A DNA stretch of 64,000 nucleotides from Liolophura sinensis (Eukaryota; Mollusca; Polyplacophora; Chitonida; Chitonidae), in the NCBI RefSeq assembly GCF_032854445.1, contig NC_088302.1, positions 868,001 to 932,000 on the forward strand, given 5' to 3'. This document shows positions 22,698 to 33,105 of the stretch, in pieces (positions within the stretch are counted from its first letter, which is position 1; each line of letters opens with the position of its first letter). The translations under genes were made by a program, and so were the position numbers. The notes below the pieces were generated by a model, which was given only the letters and a program-made list of their open reading frames with translations, was not told where the DNA came from and did no database searches.

Positions 22698-25600
22698 CAT
22701 ATAGATATATATATATATATAGCATGGACATTATTTTTCTGGGATAGGAAAAATTGACACAAAATTGTCCATGCTACAGCCTAACACCTCTAAAGAAAAT
22801 GATTAATTCCAAATACTTGTAGCGGTGATGGTTTTAACCTCAGAAACCAAAAGAAATAAAAGTTGCCTTTTTCGATCTTTTTAGAGTGTAGATGTTCAAA
22901 AATATGCAGCCAACATTCATTTTCCGGATTTCGGGAAATAATACATAAATTTTAATTTACGCAATTATTATAGAATGCTCTCGATTTCACTTTAAGACCA
23001 ACGATTCCTTTTGTATATCATATACATCTACGTAAGGCATATGGAATAGAACAAAATACACAGTGACCTGTAAAAATAAATTATTACTTTTTATCCTTTT
23101 TAATAGTATTCAAAGATATAGATATTTCCTTGTGAACTATAATATGATTTGCTTTAAATTTCTAAATAATAGAAATTTTAAATACATTTGTTAGAGTGAA
23201 CATATAAAATACGTAAGATGCCTGTCAACCGACTCAAAATGCATATCTTACATCAGCCGTGAGGTGATACAATGAATCATAGTTAACTATAACATTTACG
23301 CCATGCTGGAATATTTCAGCCAAACAAATGAGGTATACATGTAGTCGTACTACGTACAATGAACTTATATTTGCTCGACTGAAAGCATTCGATATTAATA
23401 TCAGGTACATCAGTGACTGTCATTTTGACGATATTGTTTTGAAATGTACTTGTACAACGCTTATGAGAGGAAAGCTTTTGAACCCAAGTGACAGACTGGG
23501 ATACGCTTTGATGACAAATTTTTAGATCGAAAACAAAGTCACTCTTTATCAAATCCCGTCAACAAATATTTGACATCATTTTTGTTAGACTGTCAGGTAT
23601 GTCTAGTGAGACCACGGGGTTTTTGTCCTCCGGGGTTTTTGTCCTCCGGGGCTTTTGTTCTCCAGGGTTTGTCCTGCATTGTTCTACACTTATCTGAGGT
23701 TAAATCACCCCAAACCTTCCTGCCTTAAGCCAACATGTAAGAAAAAACTCTTATTTTTCTCGTCTTGTTCTTGAGAGTGAGTGAGTGAGTGCTTAAGGTT
23801 TAATGTCGTACTTGTGGAATTGTGGAATTGATTAGACTATGACTGGCCTCCGAATTGGAGAGTGCTGGGGGCACTGACTGATTCGGCAACATAGACCAAG
23901 ATTGGCTTCCGCCAGCTTGCACAACGACACTTCCGGTCGCGGAGAAGTGAAGGTTGCCACTCACCCTTCATGACGCACGGAGATGTGATGACCTTAGCAT
24001 CGGGATTCTCTTCAGCCAAAGAACTGAGAAGAAGGAAATGAAGGAAGTCCCAGCCGTAGCCGTCGTTGTTGGCGGAGTAGAGTGGGTAGCGTCTTCCGCC
24101 AGCGTATACAGGGTAATGGCCATCATACGCTCCGCTGGATGGGACAAACGAGATCTGGGTGGATCCACGTGATTGGCCAAGGACGCCGTAACTGTCCGTG
24201 ATGGCGCTGAAGGCGGAAGAAAAAATGGAAGGATTGACTACAAGGCGGATGATGACATATCACACATCATTGCTCTTTTGTGCTTATTGTACGTAAGGTC
24301 CTGCAGCAACCTGCGGATGGCTGTGGGTGCCCGGTTTCCTCTCACCATAATCTTGCTGGCAGTATTATTAGTGAAATATTCTTAGGTACTTTGAAAAACA
24401 CCAATCAACGAAATAAAAAAAATGAGTGAAATCCACTTAGGAAATGTCTGAGAAAAAAAGTCTTCTATCATGCATTAGTTTTCCAAGAAAACGAAGTATT
24501 AAATGTTCAACAGAAAAAATGAAAAGAAGGTTTTCTTTTCATTTTCGATAGTTGGGTGGTATGAGTTCAAAATAAAGACTGAAAGGTTTCCACACTGTAT
24601 TTCAGTAGCAAAGGGTCAGGGGACTCAGAGAAACTTACCCGTTCGAGTTGAAATAACCGTCAGATCTGAGAGAGTTAAGCCCGAGCCACCAGTTAGAGGC
24701 GGCCTCCTCCCCGGAGACTACCCTCACCCACTCGCCCTGGCTGTAGAATGGATTAAGATCCTTGTTATTGTACCACTCCATCAGCCATTGGTACCACGTG
24801 GTCATGTAACTGTCGTTCAAAGCGAATAAATCTGTAAACAGCAAGTAAAACACGAAGGTTACACGGGTGTATCTAACACTTTGTACTCTGGGCGTAAGAA
24901 GCTGTTTGTTCATTTGTACACCGTGATTTCGTTATACACATTGCCCATCCCGTATTCCTATTCACGCTTTCGCCAGCAAAGTGTTTCATATTTGACTCTT
25001 GAGATGTGGCATTAAACGATTTCCTCACCAATATAGAATTTTACAGACTACAACATAGAGAGAAAACCTGTTGCAGAGGCGACAGTGTCATAAGTGCCAA
25101 ATTGTCATACATAGCAGGTGAGAACCGTTCAATTTATCTCATTTAAGTGTTTTTATACAACTGTTCATGTCATTGCTTAAATAGTAGCCACTTACACTTC
25201 CGTAGTCTGGTCGGAATTAGCCACTTACACGTTCATAATCTGGGCAGAATGGGGTTCTTTACCTAGAAAGGTACATTACCTGAGGAATGGAGATACTTTG
25301 CCTGAGGAATAGAGGTACTTTATCTGGAGAAAGGAGGCACTTTACTGGAGGAGAAGAGGTGCTTTACCAGAGGATACCAGGTACTTTACCTAAGAAAATG
25401 GAGGTACTTTACTTGAGAAATGGAGGTACTTTACTTGAGAAATGGAGGTACTTTACCTGACGAATGGAGGTCTTTTACCTGACGAATGGAGGTCCTTTAA
25501 ATGAAAAACGAAGGTTCTTTACCTGAGGAATAGAGGTCCTTTAAATGAGGAATGGAGGTACTTTACCTGAGGAATGGAGGTCCTTTACCTGACGAATGGA

Positions 25601-26810
25601 GGTCTTTTGCCTGATGAAAGATGATACTTTACTTGAGAAAAGGGAATACTTTACTTGAGAAAAGGAGGTTCTTTAACTGAGGACTGGAGGTACTTTACCT
25701 GAGGAATGGAGGTCCTTTACCTGACGAATGGAGGCACTTTACCTGAGGAATGGAGGTCCTTTAAATGAGAAATGGAGGTACTTTACCTGAGGAATGGAGG
25801 TCCTTTACCTGACAAATGGAGATACTTTACCTGAGGAATGGAGGTCCTTTAAATGAGAAATGGAGGTACTTTACCTGAGGAATTGAGGTACTTTACCCGA
25901 GGAATGGAGGCCCTTTAAATGAGAAATGGAGGTCCTTTACATGAGAAATGGAAATACTTTACCTGAGGAATGGAGGTACTTTACCTGAGGAATGGAGGTA
26001 CTTTGGAGGTACTTTACCTGAGAAATGGAGGTGCTTTATCTGAGGAATACAAGCATTTTACCAGAGGAAAAGAGGTAGAGGTACTTTTCCTGAGGACTGG
26101 AGGTACTTTACCTGAGGAATGGAGGTCCTTTAAATGAGAAATGGAGGCACTTTACCTGAGGAATGGAGGTCTTTTACATGAGAAATGGAGGTACTTTACC
26201 TGAGGAATGGAGGTCCTTTACCTGACGAATGGAGGTCTTTTAAATGAGAAATGGAGATACTTTACCTGAGGAATGGAGGCACTTTACTTGAGGAATGGAG
26301 GCCCTTTACCTGAGGAATGGAGGTCCTTTAAATGAGAAATGGAGGTGCTTTACCTGAGGAATACAGGTATTTTACCAGAGAAAAAGAGGTAGAGGTACTT
26401 TTCCTGAGGACAGGAGGTACTTTACCCGAGGAAAGGAGGTACTGGAAGTAGACGTATCCCCAGTCGGAGAAGTCGGCGTCGTTGTCCTGGATGGCTCCCT
26501 GAATACGCTCTACCAGCTGCGCTAGGAAGGCGTAAAAGGCGTCCTTATCGGTGAAGATGGTGTCCGCAGCGGATACGAACTCTGAGTAGACAACAGTAGA
26601 CGCCGGTGCTTGCGTGGGCGATTCAATGCTCTCCCAGTCTAGGTGCATAATCTGCAGGTAGGCGCCTCCACAGGTGTGTTCCACAACCACGCTGTATGCG
26701 TCATAGTTCCCTACTTCCCTCTTTTCCCTTTCCCCTGCCGGCACACATGTTGCGCATGTTGCTATCACTAGGGATAGCAACACACCAGCCCAGATATGCA
26801 AAGATATCAT
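19575..26810 (-). CDS. GDA1/CD39 (ecto-NTPDase) family protein, secreted, motif-degenerate
   Basis: Exons 26810-26426, 24831-24639, 24206-23965, 21564-21206, 20676-20421 and 19642-19575 join in phase into 1503 nt, 500 aa, the usual family length. Signal peptide ~1-25; no C-terminal membrane span, so probably soluble and secreted. Family marks: ACR1 region at 39-55 (YSVVVEHTCGGA), ACR3 region 164-180 (RVVSGEEAASNWW), ACR4 region 199-215 (YGVLGQSRGSTQISF), a VTGSGDYAACAA segment matching the CD39 region before the Gly-rich part, and a final GWTYG as ACR5. ACR1 Asp is Glu, the ATAGMR motif (ACR2) is absent, the ACR3 catalytic Glu aligns with Ala, and DLGG of ACR4 is GQSR. A Gly-rich insert (~40 aa) sits in exon 4. 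Likely a non-catalytic relative. ATG directly follows TTTCTTCTACCAG, suggesting an upstream 5' UTR exon. Confidence 0.8.
19860..20415 (-). repeat. ~22-bp array in NTPDase-like intron 5
   Basis: About 25 degenerate units; plus strand GTGATGGAAGTCTGGTGTTA. It begins about 7 nt after the exon 5 donor (GTAAGATTAACATCTGG on the minus strand), so it abuts the junction without including it. Confidence 0.9.
21660..21820 (-). mobile_element. second tRNA-derived SINE family, decayed
   Basis: On the plus strand AGAGCTGGATTCGAGCCTGC is the reverse of a B-box (GGCTCGAATCC). The body differs from the main SINE and resembles 33780-33955. NTPDase-like intron 3. Confidence 0.45.
21958..22110. repeat. imperfect hairpin, MITE-like
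   Basis: Left arm AAAACGTCTTCTCAACTTTC (continuing CACATG) matches the reverse of right arm CATGTGGAAAGTAGAGAAGG plus TGTTTT. The inner parts also pair around CTCATCAGGG, with TCAGGGAATGTTCATGTTCC near the centre. Arms are roughly 60-65 nt with mismatches. Lies in NTPDase-like intron 3. Confidence 0.75.
22262..23680. mobile_element. possible DNA element with GGACAAAAGCCCC inverted ends
   Basis: Left end (22265-22350) holds tandem ACAAAAACCCCTGGAACAAA and GGCGGACAAAAGCCCC blocks. Right end (23618-23680) holds the reverse form GGGGTTTTTGTCCTCC repeated. The ~1.27 kb between is AT-rich with no transposase seen. Probably non-autonomous, inside NTPDase-like intron 3. Confidence 0.5.
22636..22722. 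repeat. (CA)n(TA)n microsatellite
   Basis: A run of CA dinucleotides of about 60 bp followed by a TA run of about 16 bp. Confidence 0.97.
24298..24412 (+). mobile_element. SINE 3' half
   Basis: CAGCAACCTGCGGATGGCTG, CCCGGTTTCCTCTCACCATA and GTGAAATATTCTTAGGTACT match the main SINE tail; NTPDase-like intron 2. Confidence 0.75.
25240..26450 (-). repeat. 22-bp array seeded at NTPDase-like exon 1 donor
   Basis: About 55 units; minus strand GTAAAGTACCTCCATTCCTC then AG. Exon 1 ends TACCTCCTTTCCTCGG and its donor is GTAAAGTACCTCC, so each unit repeats exon end plus donor. Here read-through stays open for several units, unlike the DNase A arrays. Units alternate GTAAAGTACC, GTAAAGGACC and TTTAAAGGACC forms. 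Confidence 0.95.
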
Positions 26811-28950
26811 CTGGTAGAAGAAAGATCAGGAAATCTTAATTAACACTGCGGATGCCAAACCAATAGACCCTTTAATTTTATTAACTAGCTGCAGTTTATC
26901 GAAGAGTAATTTTGAAAAAGGGTACCGTTGTACAAAGATGTTGCAACCCTGCCTCAAGCACAATTACCATGCTGACATCTTTCTTCACTGTATGTTATCA
27001 TTAAAATTGCGCCAGGTGCATTTTGCGACTGCTGCGTAGAACGAAGCCCAAAGACGTGAAGTCGTAAGATGATAAGAAGTTACAAATGTAAAATTTCCAG
27101 CACATTTCTGTAAATTATCTGAGTTATAAAACTTGGCCGAAGGGCCCATGTAAGTTACATGGCCAATAACGAGATGAGTGCCTAGTGACTCACAAAAATG
27201 CACTCTTGATCAGAAATGGGGGGTTTTGGTCGAAACAGAGGGCAGTGCTTTTTCTTAAAATAAAGACCGACCTTGACCAGAAATACAGTTTTGCTAACTT
27301 TGCTGTATGAATTTGTCAAAGATTTGGTTTGGTTATTGTTTGTTTTTTGTTTACAATATGAACTCTTCAATGTGCGCAGTTTTATCACATTTGGCAAGTT
27401 TATAATCTGTATTTCTGTCCATTTTCAGATGGCTTCCTTCCTAGTACAGTGTGTTAACGATGCCACCGTGGAGAATAGGGTAATCTTTGAGAAGATTTCG
27501 AATCTAGGAATATTTTTGTTAGGGAAATATTACTAAAGACACACGTGTGCATAAAGATATACGCCAAGCCTAATAAGGTTTTATCATATATAAATATATA
27601 TATATATCTATATTTGTTTGGTAACATGCGTGACGTGCCACCATTATACCGAAATCATACGTGAATCCTGCTGGAGAGCACTTGTTGTCTATCATTAACA
27701 TGTCATGCTTTATGTAGACCTGTAGCAGGGACACACAAGCCATCATTCTCCCTTTGCCCTAAACTCCCTCTTAGATTAAACAATTTTGACCTTTACAAAA
27801 ATCAGTGTTATAATGAGCTTTGCAGTCTTTAGCTACGACAAATAGCTGTAAAATGTTGAACTGTTTGTCTGTTCGTCCGTCCGTCCTTGTGTTGGTCGCA
27901 TATTTGGCGGCCTATCTTTTACCATGAGCCATTCCTTTAATGAGAGGCTTAAGTGGAAGTTGGCCTCGACTTATGAGGTGTCGCAACTGTTTCGAATTTG
28001 CGCTCATTCCATTACATGCTGAAACAGTTTGTTCGTTATTCCTTAAGATTCAAGTGAATTTTAGAAGCTGCACTATACAATAAATACAACTCGATTTTAA
28101 TAAATTTTGTTTTATTTTCATTCGAATTTTGACTTTCAGGGAGCTGATACGACATACACGGCCACGTGTGGATGCATCTTTAGCATCTGTGTCAAAGCAG
28201 TTATTGAGACAATATTAATAAATGAGGACCTGCCATCAGTTTACATAAGGAACACGGGTTATGTGGTTTGAATGTAAATCTGATTTCTTCACCTCCATAG
28301 TTCCGGCCGTCAGTTTCCATGGAACAGAGCTTAAACCATCTGGATGTAGATCTGATTCCTTCACCTCTGTAGTTTCGGCCGTCAGTTTGAATGTAGCACG
28401 GCTCATGCACTTTCTGTTTGGTGTATTTAGTTGGTGTTTACAAACTTAGTCAATATAACGTTGTCTTATTCTAGTTTCGAACAACATGTAAGTGTTTTTT
28501 GAAACCTGCGCGTCAAACTGTGCTAGCTTATAAACATACTTTGAAGTACATGTAGGCCTATATTACAGTAACAAAAGAAATTGTCCACCGTTCTCACTGA
28601 AAGAACTGAGAGCCTTTGTGTATGTATAGCATGAATAGACTCCCTAATAGGTGTGGTATTCACGACAATTGTTGTCGGAGACAACTGGCACTACCCGAAC
28701 TGCTGGATCATGTCATCGATAATATCCATTGTGGGTCCGGCAACATCTTGTGGGGAACAAGACTGCGCCCTGACACCATATGCCAGTCTCTGTCACCCTA
28801 AATGGAGGAGAGAATTCTAACGACGTAAATGTCGTATTCTCGTTAAGGGCGAGATGGTTGCTGATGTCGTTACCGATACACAACTGCCGTAATGTGCATA
28901 GCAGAGAGAAAAATAACCATTTTTCGTCTAAATTAGTGTTTAAAACTGTC
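26811..28950. other. region upstream of NTPDase-like gene, no gene seen
   Basis: Presumably holds the promoter and a 5' UTR exon of the NTPDase-like gene on the minus strand. I see no other coding exon. A short TA run lies at 27585-27615. Confidence 0.5.
28215..28395. repeat. ~75-bp repeat, two to three copies
   Basis: GTAGATCTGATTCCTTCACC and GTAGTTTCGGCCGTCAGTTT recur with changes. It also contains a run of open frame, not judged coding. Confidence 0.75.
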
Positions 28951-28954
28951 AACA

Positions 28955-29090
28955 TCTGCCAGCAACCTGTGGATGGTCGTGGGTTTCCACCAGGCTCTGG
29001 CCGGTTTTCTCCCACCATAATGCAGGCCGCCGTCGTGAAATATTCTTGATTACCGCGTGAAAACACAAATCAAATAAATAAAATAAATAA
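28955..29090 (+). mobile_element. SINE 3' half
   Basis: CAGCAACCTGTGGATGGTCG, GGCCGGTTTTCTCCCACCAT, GTGAAATATTCTTGATTACC and an AAATAAAT tail. Confidence 0.8.
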
Positions 29091-29124
29091 AACTGTCAAC
29101 AGGTCAACTATCTTCTACTAGAGC

Positions 29125-30430
29125 AGTTCTCTGGTGTCAGTGATAGTGGTGTCAACGGTAGTGGTGTCAGTGATAATGGTGTCAATGATAGTGGTATCAG
29201 AAATAGCGGTGTCAGTGATAAAAATGTAAATAATAGTGGTGTCAGTGATAGTACTGTCAACGATAATCGTGACAATGGTATCAATGTCATTGATAGCGGT
29301 GTCAGTGGTAAAAGTATTATTTATTTATTTATTTATTCGATTGGTGTTTTATGCCGTACTCAAGAATATTTCACTTATACGACGGCGGCCAGCATTATAG
29401 TGGGAGGAAACCGGGCAGAGCCCGGGGGAAACCCTCGACCATCCGCCGGTTGCTAGCGGACCTTCCTACTTACGGCCGGAGAGGAAGCCAGCATGAGCTG
29501 GACTTGAACTCACAGCGACCGCATTGGTGAGAGACTCCTGGGTGATTACGCTGTGCTAGCGCGCTAACCGACTGAGCCCAGTGATAAAAGTGTAAGTAAT
29601 AGCTGTGTCAGTGATAGTACTGTCAATGATAATCGTGACAATGGTTGTGGTGTCAGTGATAGTGGTGTCAGTGATAGTGTTGTCAGTAATGGTGATGGCA
29701 GTGCTAGTGGTGTCATTAATAGTGGCATCAATGATAATGTTGTCAATGACAGTACTGTAAATGATAATGATGCCAGTAATAGTGATGTCAGTGACAGTAG
29801 TATCAATGGTAATCCTGACAACGGTAGTGGTGTCAGTGATAGTGTTGTCCATGATAGTGGTGTCACTGATAGTAATGTGTTTGATTTTGGTGTCAATGAT
29901 AGTGATGTCATTGATAGTAGTATGAATGATTATGTTGTCAATGGTAGTGGTGTCAGTGATAGAAGTGTCAATCACAGTTGTGTCATTGATAGTGGTGTCA
30001 ATGATAGTGATATCAATGGCACCGATGACCTTGGCAGTAGTGTCAACGCTAGTGAATTCAATGTTAGTGATGTCAATGATAGTAGTGTCATTGATAGTGG
30101 TGTCGATGGTAGTTATGTCAATGATAGTAGTGTCGAAAGTATTGGTGTCAATGATAGTAATATCAGTCATAGTGGTATCAACGATAATGGTGTCAGTGAT
30201 AGTGGTGTTAGAGATAGTGGTGTCAGTGATAGAAATGTCAATAAAAGTGATGTCAATGATAGTACTGTCAACGATAATTGTGCAATGGTTATGGTGTGAG
30301 TGATAGTGATGCCAATGATAGTGGTGTCAGTTGTAGTGGTGTCAGAGATAGTGGTGTCAGTGATAGAAGTGTCAATGGTAGTGGTGTCAGTGATGGTGAT
30401 GTCATTGATAGTGGGGACAGTACAGTGTGA
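29125..30430. repeat. 15-bp array split by a SINE
   Basis: About 70 units of GTCAGTGATAGTGGT and variants at 29125-29315 and 29580-30430. As 15 bp is five codons, long Asp/Ser/Val or Thr/Ile-rich frames run on both strands; they lack codon signal beyond the repeat and are not called genes. Confidence 0.95.
29316..29579 (-). mobile_element. full-length SINE inserted in the 15-bp array
   Basis: TTTA tail at left; head at right with box A CTCAGTCGGTTAG and box B GTTCAAGTCC. Flanked by near-perfect 12-bp repeats AGTGGTAAAAGT (29304-29315) and AGTGATAAAAGT (29580-29591). Confidence 0.9.
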
Positions 30431-30567
30431 CAGCGTATCAATTCAGGCATGGTAAAAATGGTCACAATAGTACAAATACATTCAACAGCTTGCATGTGAA
30501 GAGAGATTTTTCACGTGTAATATTTTGTCACTTACTATGATATAATGCAGCTTCTCTAATATTTAGT

Positions 30568-30702
30568 AAGATCTTCCAGCAACCCGTGGATGGTCGTGAG
30601 TTTCCAGCGGGTTCTGCCCGCTTTCCTACCACCATAATGCGTATAAGTGAACTATTTTGAGTACGGCGTAAAACACCAATGAAATAAATAAATAAAACAA
30701 TA
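30568..30702 (+). mobile_element. SINE 3' half
   Basis: CAGCAACCCGTGGATGGTCG, CCACCATAATGCGTATAAGT, TTGAGTACGGCGTAAAACAC, then AAATAAATAAAT. Confidence 0.8.
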
Positions 30703-30774
30703 TTTGGTGAATCTCAGCTTTGGGCGGGGAATTTGTCTTCCCCAATTCAAACTGCCTGTTGGGCCTTGGCTGGT

Positions 30775-31012
30775 ATGTACGATGGCTCGTATGTACGATG
30801 GTCGGTATGTACTGTGGCCCGTATGTACAATGACCCGTATGTATGATGGCCCTTATGTACGATTGCCGGTATGAACGATGGCCCGTATGTGCGATGGCCC
30901 GTATGTATGATGGCCCGTATGTGCGATGGCCCGTATGTACTATGGCCCGTATGTACAATGGCCCGTATGCATGATGGCCCGTATGTACGATGGCCGGTAT
31001 GTACGATTGCCC
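30775..31012. repeat. 16-bp array
   Basis: About 15 units of GTATGTACGATGGCCC; intergenic. Confidence 0.95.
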
Positions 31013-31078
31013 AGTCTAATTAACCTTTGCTGAAGACCATCTATTTTCCATTACTGTGGTGATTCAGTATGGCATTAT

Positions 31079-31260
31079 TTTATTTATTTATTTATTTAAT
31101 TGCCCCTTTACGCCGTACTCAAGAATATTTTACTTCTACGACGGCGGCTTGCATTATGGTGGGAGAAAACCGGCCAGAGTCCGGGGGAAACCCACGACCA
31201 TACGCAGGTTGCCGGAAGACCTTCCCACGTACGGCCGAAGAGGAAGCCGCCATGAAGCAA
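31079..31260 (-). mobile_element. SINE, head-truncated
   Basis: TTTA tail, CGCCGTACTCAAGAATATTT and body to AGAGGAAGCCGCCATGAAG; the tRNA-like head is missing. Confidence 0.8.
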
Positions 31261-31319
31261 GGCGTTAACCAACAACCAATAAACAGATATTCATATATTT
31301 GGATTATAAATTTCATATA

Positions 31320-32730
31320 AAAACTTTTTCACATAAAAGAAAACCCCAGTCAGCATATTTTCAACCTGCGCAAGGGCCTAGATTTCAGACAGAAAGCTAA
31401 TGAACAAACCAATGGATAAGAATATCTCAAATATTGATGTAAAACTAATAACAACAAGTTACTGAGATGACATCAAATGCGAATTATTAGTGATACACTA
31501 GGGCATTCTGAAACTAACAAAGTAATTAAGTAAGTTAGACGATGCGGTCGCTGACAGCTTAGCTTTTGATAAAGGCTACACGAGGCCTACTGTGGTATGT
31601 TTTTTGTGAAGCCAATGATCAAAGTAAGCCAATGATCCAAGTCATTACTAACCAACCCTTAAGGACAGGGTTTTAGGAATCATGGTGTAACGTTTTCACA
31701 GAAGGTATCAAAACGCAATGTGATCTCGGTAATGATGACGATTATCAAATGACTTACTGTGCTTTACCTGTAATTCCCCTGTTGGATTCTCTTTTGACGA
31801 CACCCGCTATCTAGCACAACTGTGCCCAAGATATCAAAGGGCGAAATGAGACAGTTACTTGCGCTTAAGCGACTTTGTCACGTGATGAAATTTGAATACA
31901 TAAGTAAGACTTTACCCCCGCAGATATCGACTCCTATTATGTTGTAAATATTATATAGAATTCGAGAAAGAAACTGTTCGATATCTCGACGGGGAGTGGT
32001 TGTCTTTTGTCAGCTATCTCTTACCTATTATAATTGCAAAGGGATAGAGACATTACATCAGGCGAATGTATTGATGAAGAATTGCAGAAAACCGGGAGAG
32101 GTTAGCAGAGTGGGTTAACCTCTGCCCCTGTTATTGTCAGGCTGTCCCCACCTCACTGTACTCCCTACCCCCGGGAAGCAGGTGCCTGACCTCGCACTCT
32201 TATAGATTATTGTATTCGACGCATATAAAACGCGATCAATGATCGGTGTATTGTTAATTTTCACGACCAAGATCGAATAGAAAGTTAAGTCACTCTCCAG
32301 CTCTTGTGAATGAAAGAATTTGAGTTCACAAGGGCCATGAAGGTGTCTTGACGGGTATGGGTTTTAATAAACAAGCAAGCTCCTTTCATCCACAGCGGCT
32401 AAGCCGTAGATATGGCTCAGAGCTGAATGCATTTGTATGATTATGGAGATCAGTTTCAACATCAGATATATTATTCGCCTTGTTCATGCTGTGTTTTGTG
32501 AAAAGAAAATATCTGAAATTTTAAATTTGAATACGAATTAAACCTGTGTAAGAGGTGCCTTCGTCAGGAAATCACCTCCTTTCACACCCCGCCACCTCCA
32601 ACCTCCTTCCCTCCCGCCTAACCCTCCCACCCATTATAGGTACATCGTGTTTCTTGTATTAATGGTATGGACAAGATTTATTATCTGTTGGCGTGGACGC
32701 TAAAAACAAACCGGTTTTATAATGAAGGGG
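31320..32730. other. intergenic, nothing recognised
   Basis: Unique-looking AT-rich DNA without an exon, array or element that I can support; a C-rich patch lies at 32575-32635. Confidence 0.5.
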
Positions 32731-32734
32731 GGCC

Positions 32735-32945
32735 CTCTCACCAATGCGGTCGCTGCGGGTGCAAGTCCAGCTCCTGCTGGCTTCCTCTCCGACCGTAGGT
32801 GGGAAGGCCTGCAATCAACCTGCGGATGGTCGAGCCTTTCCCCTGGGCTCTGCCCTGTTTCCTCCCATCATAATGCTGGCTGCCGTCGTATAAGTGAAAT
32901 ATTCTTGAGTACGACGTAAAACACCAATCAGATAAAAAATAAATA
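32735..32945 (+). mobile_element. SINE, mostly complete
   Basis: Includes the B-box region GGGTGCAAGTCCAGCTCCTG, body and tail GTGAAATATTCTTGAGTACG; the A-box part is missing. Confidence 0.8.
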
Positions 32946-33008
32946 TTATAAAGTGAAAAAACTGTAAAAGAATATAGGTAGGTCATTTTTTAACTGCACA
33001 GAAGCTGT

Positions 33009-33014
33009 TTTATT
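33009..33014 (-). promoter_or_regulatory. polyadenylation signal of DNase B
   Basis: AATAAA on the minus strand about 92 nt after the stop ending at 33106. Confidence 0.65.
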
Positions 33015-33105
33015 GCAATAAGCCAAATATCACAAACTACGGTAAAATACACTCATAATTTGCGAGCAAGTATCCTCCGATGGAAAGGGCAGATTTCTTC
33101 AGATT

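Noticed and set aside
29556-30303. Long Thr/Ile-rich and Asp/Ser/Val-rich open frames on both strands
   Set aside because: They run through a 15-bp tandem array; a unit divisible by three that lacks a stop is open in every copy. No splice context or family similarity.
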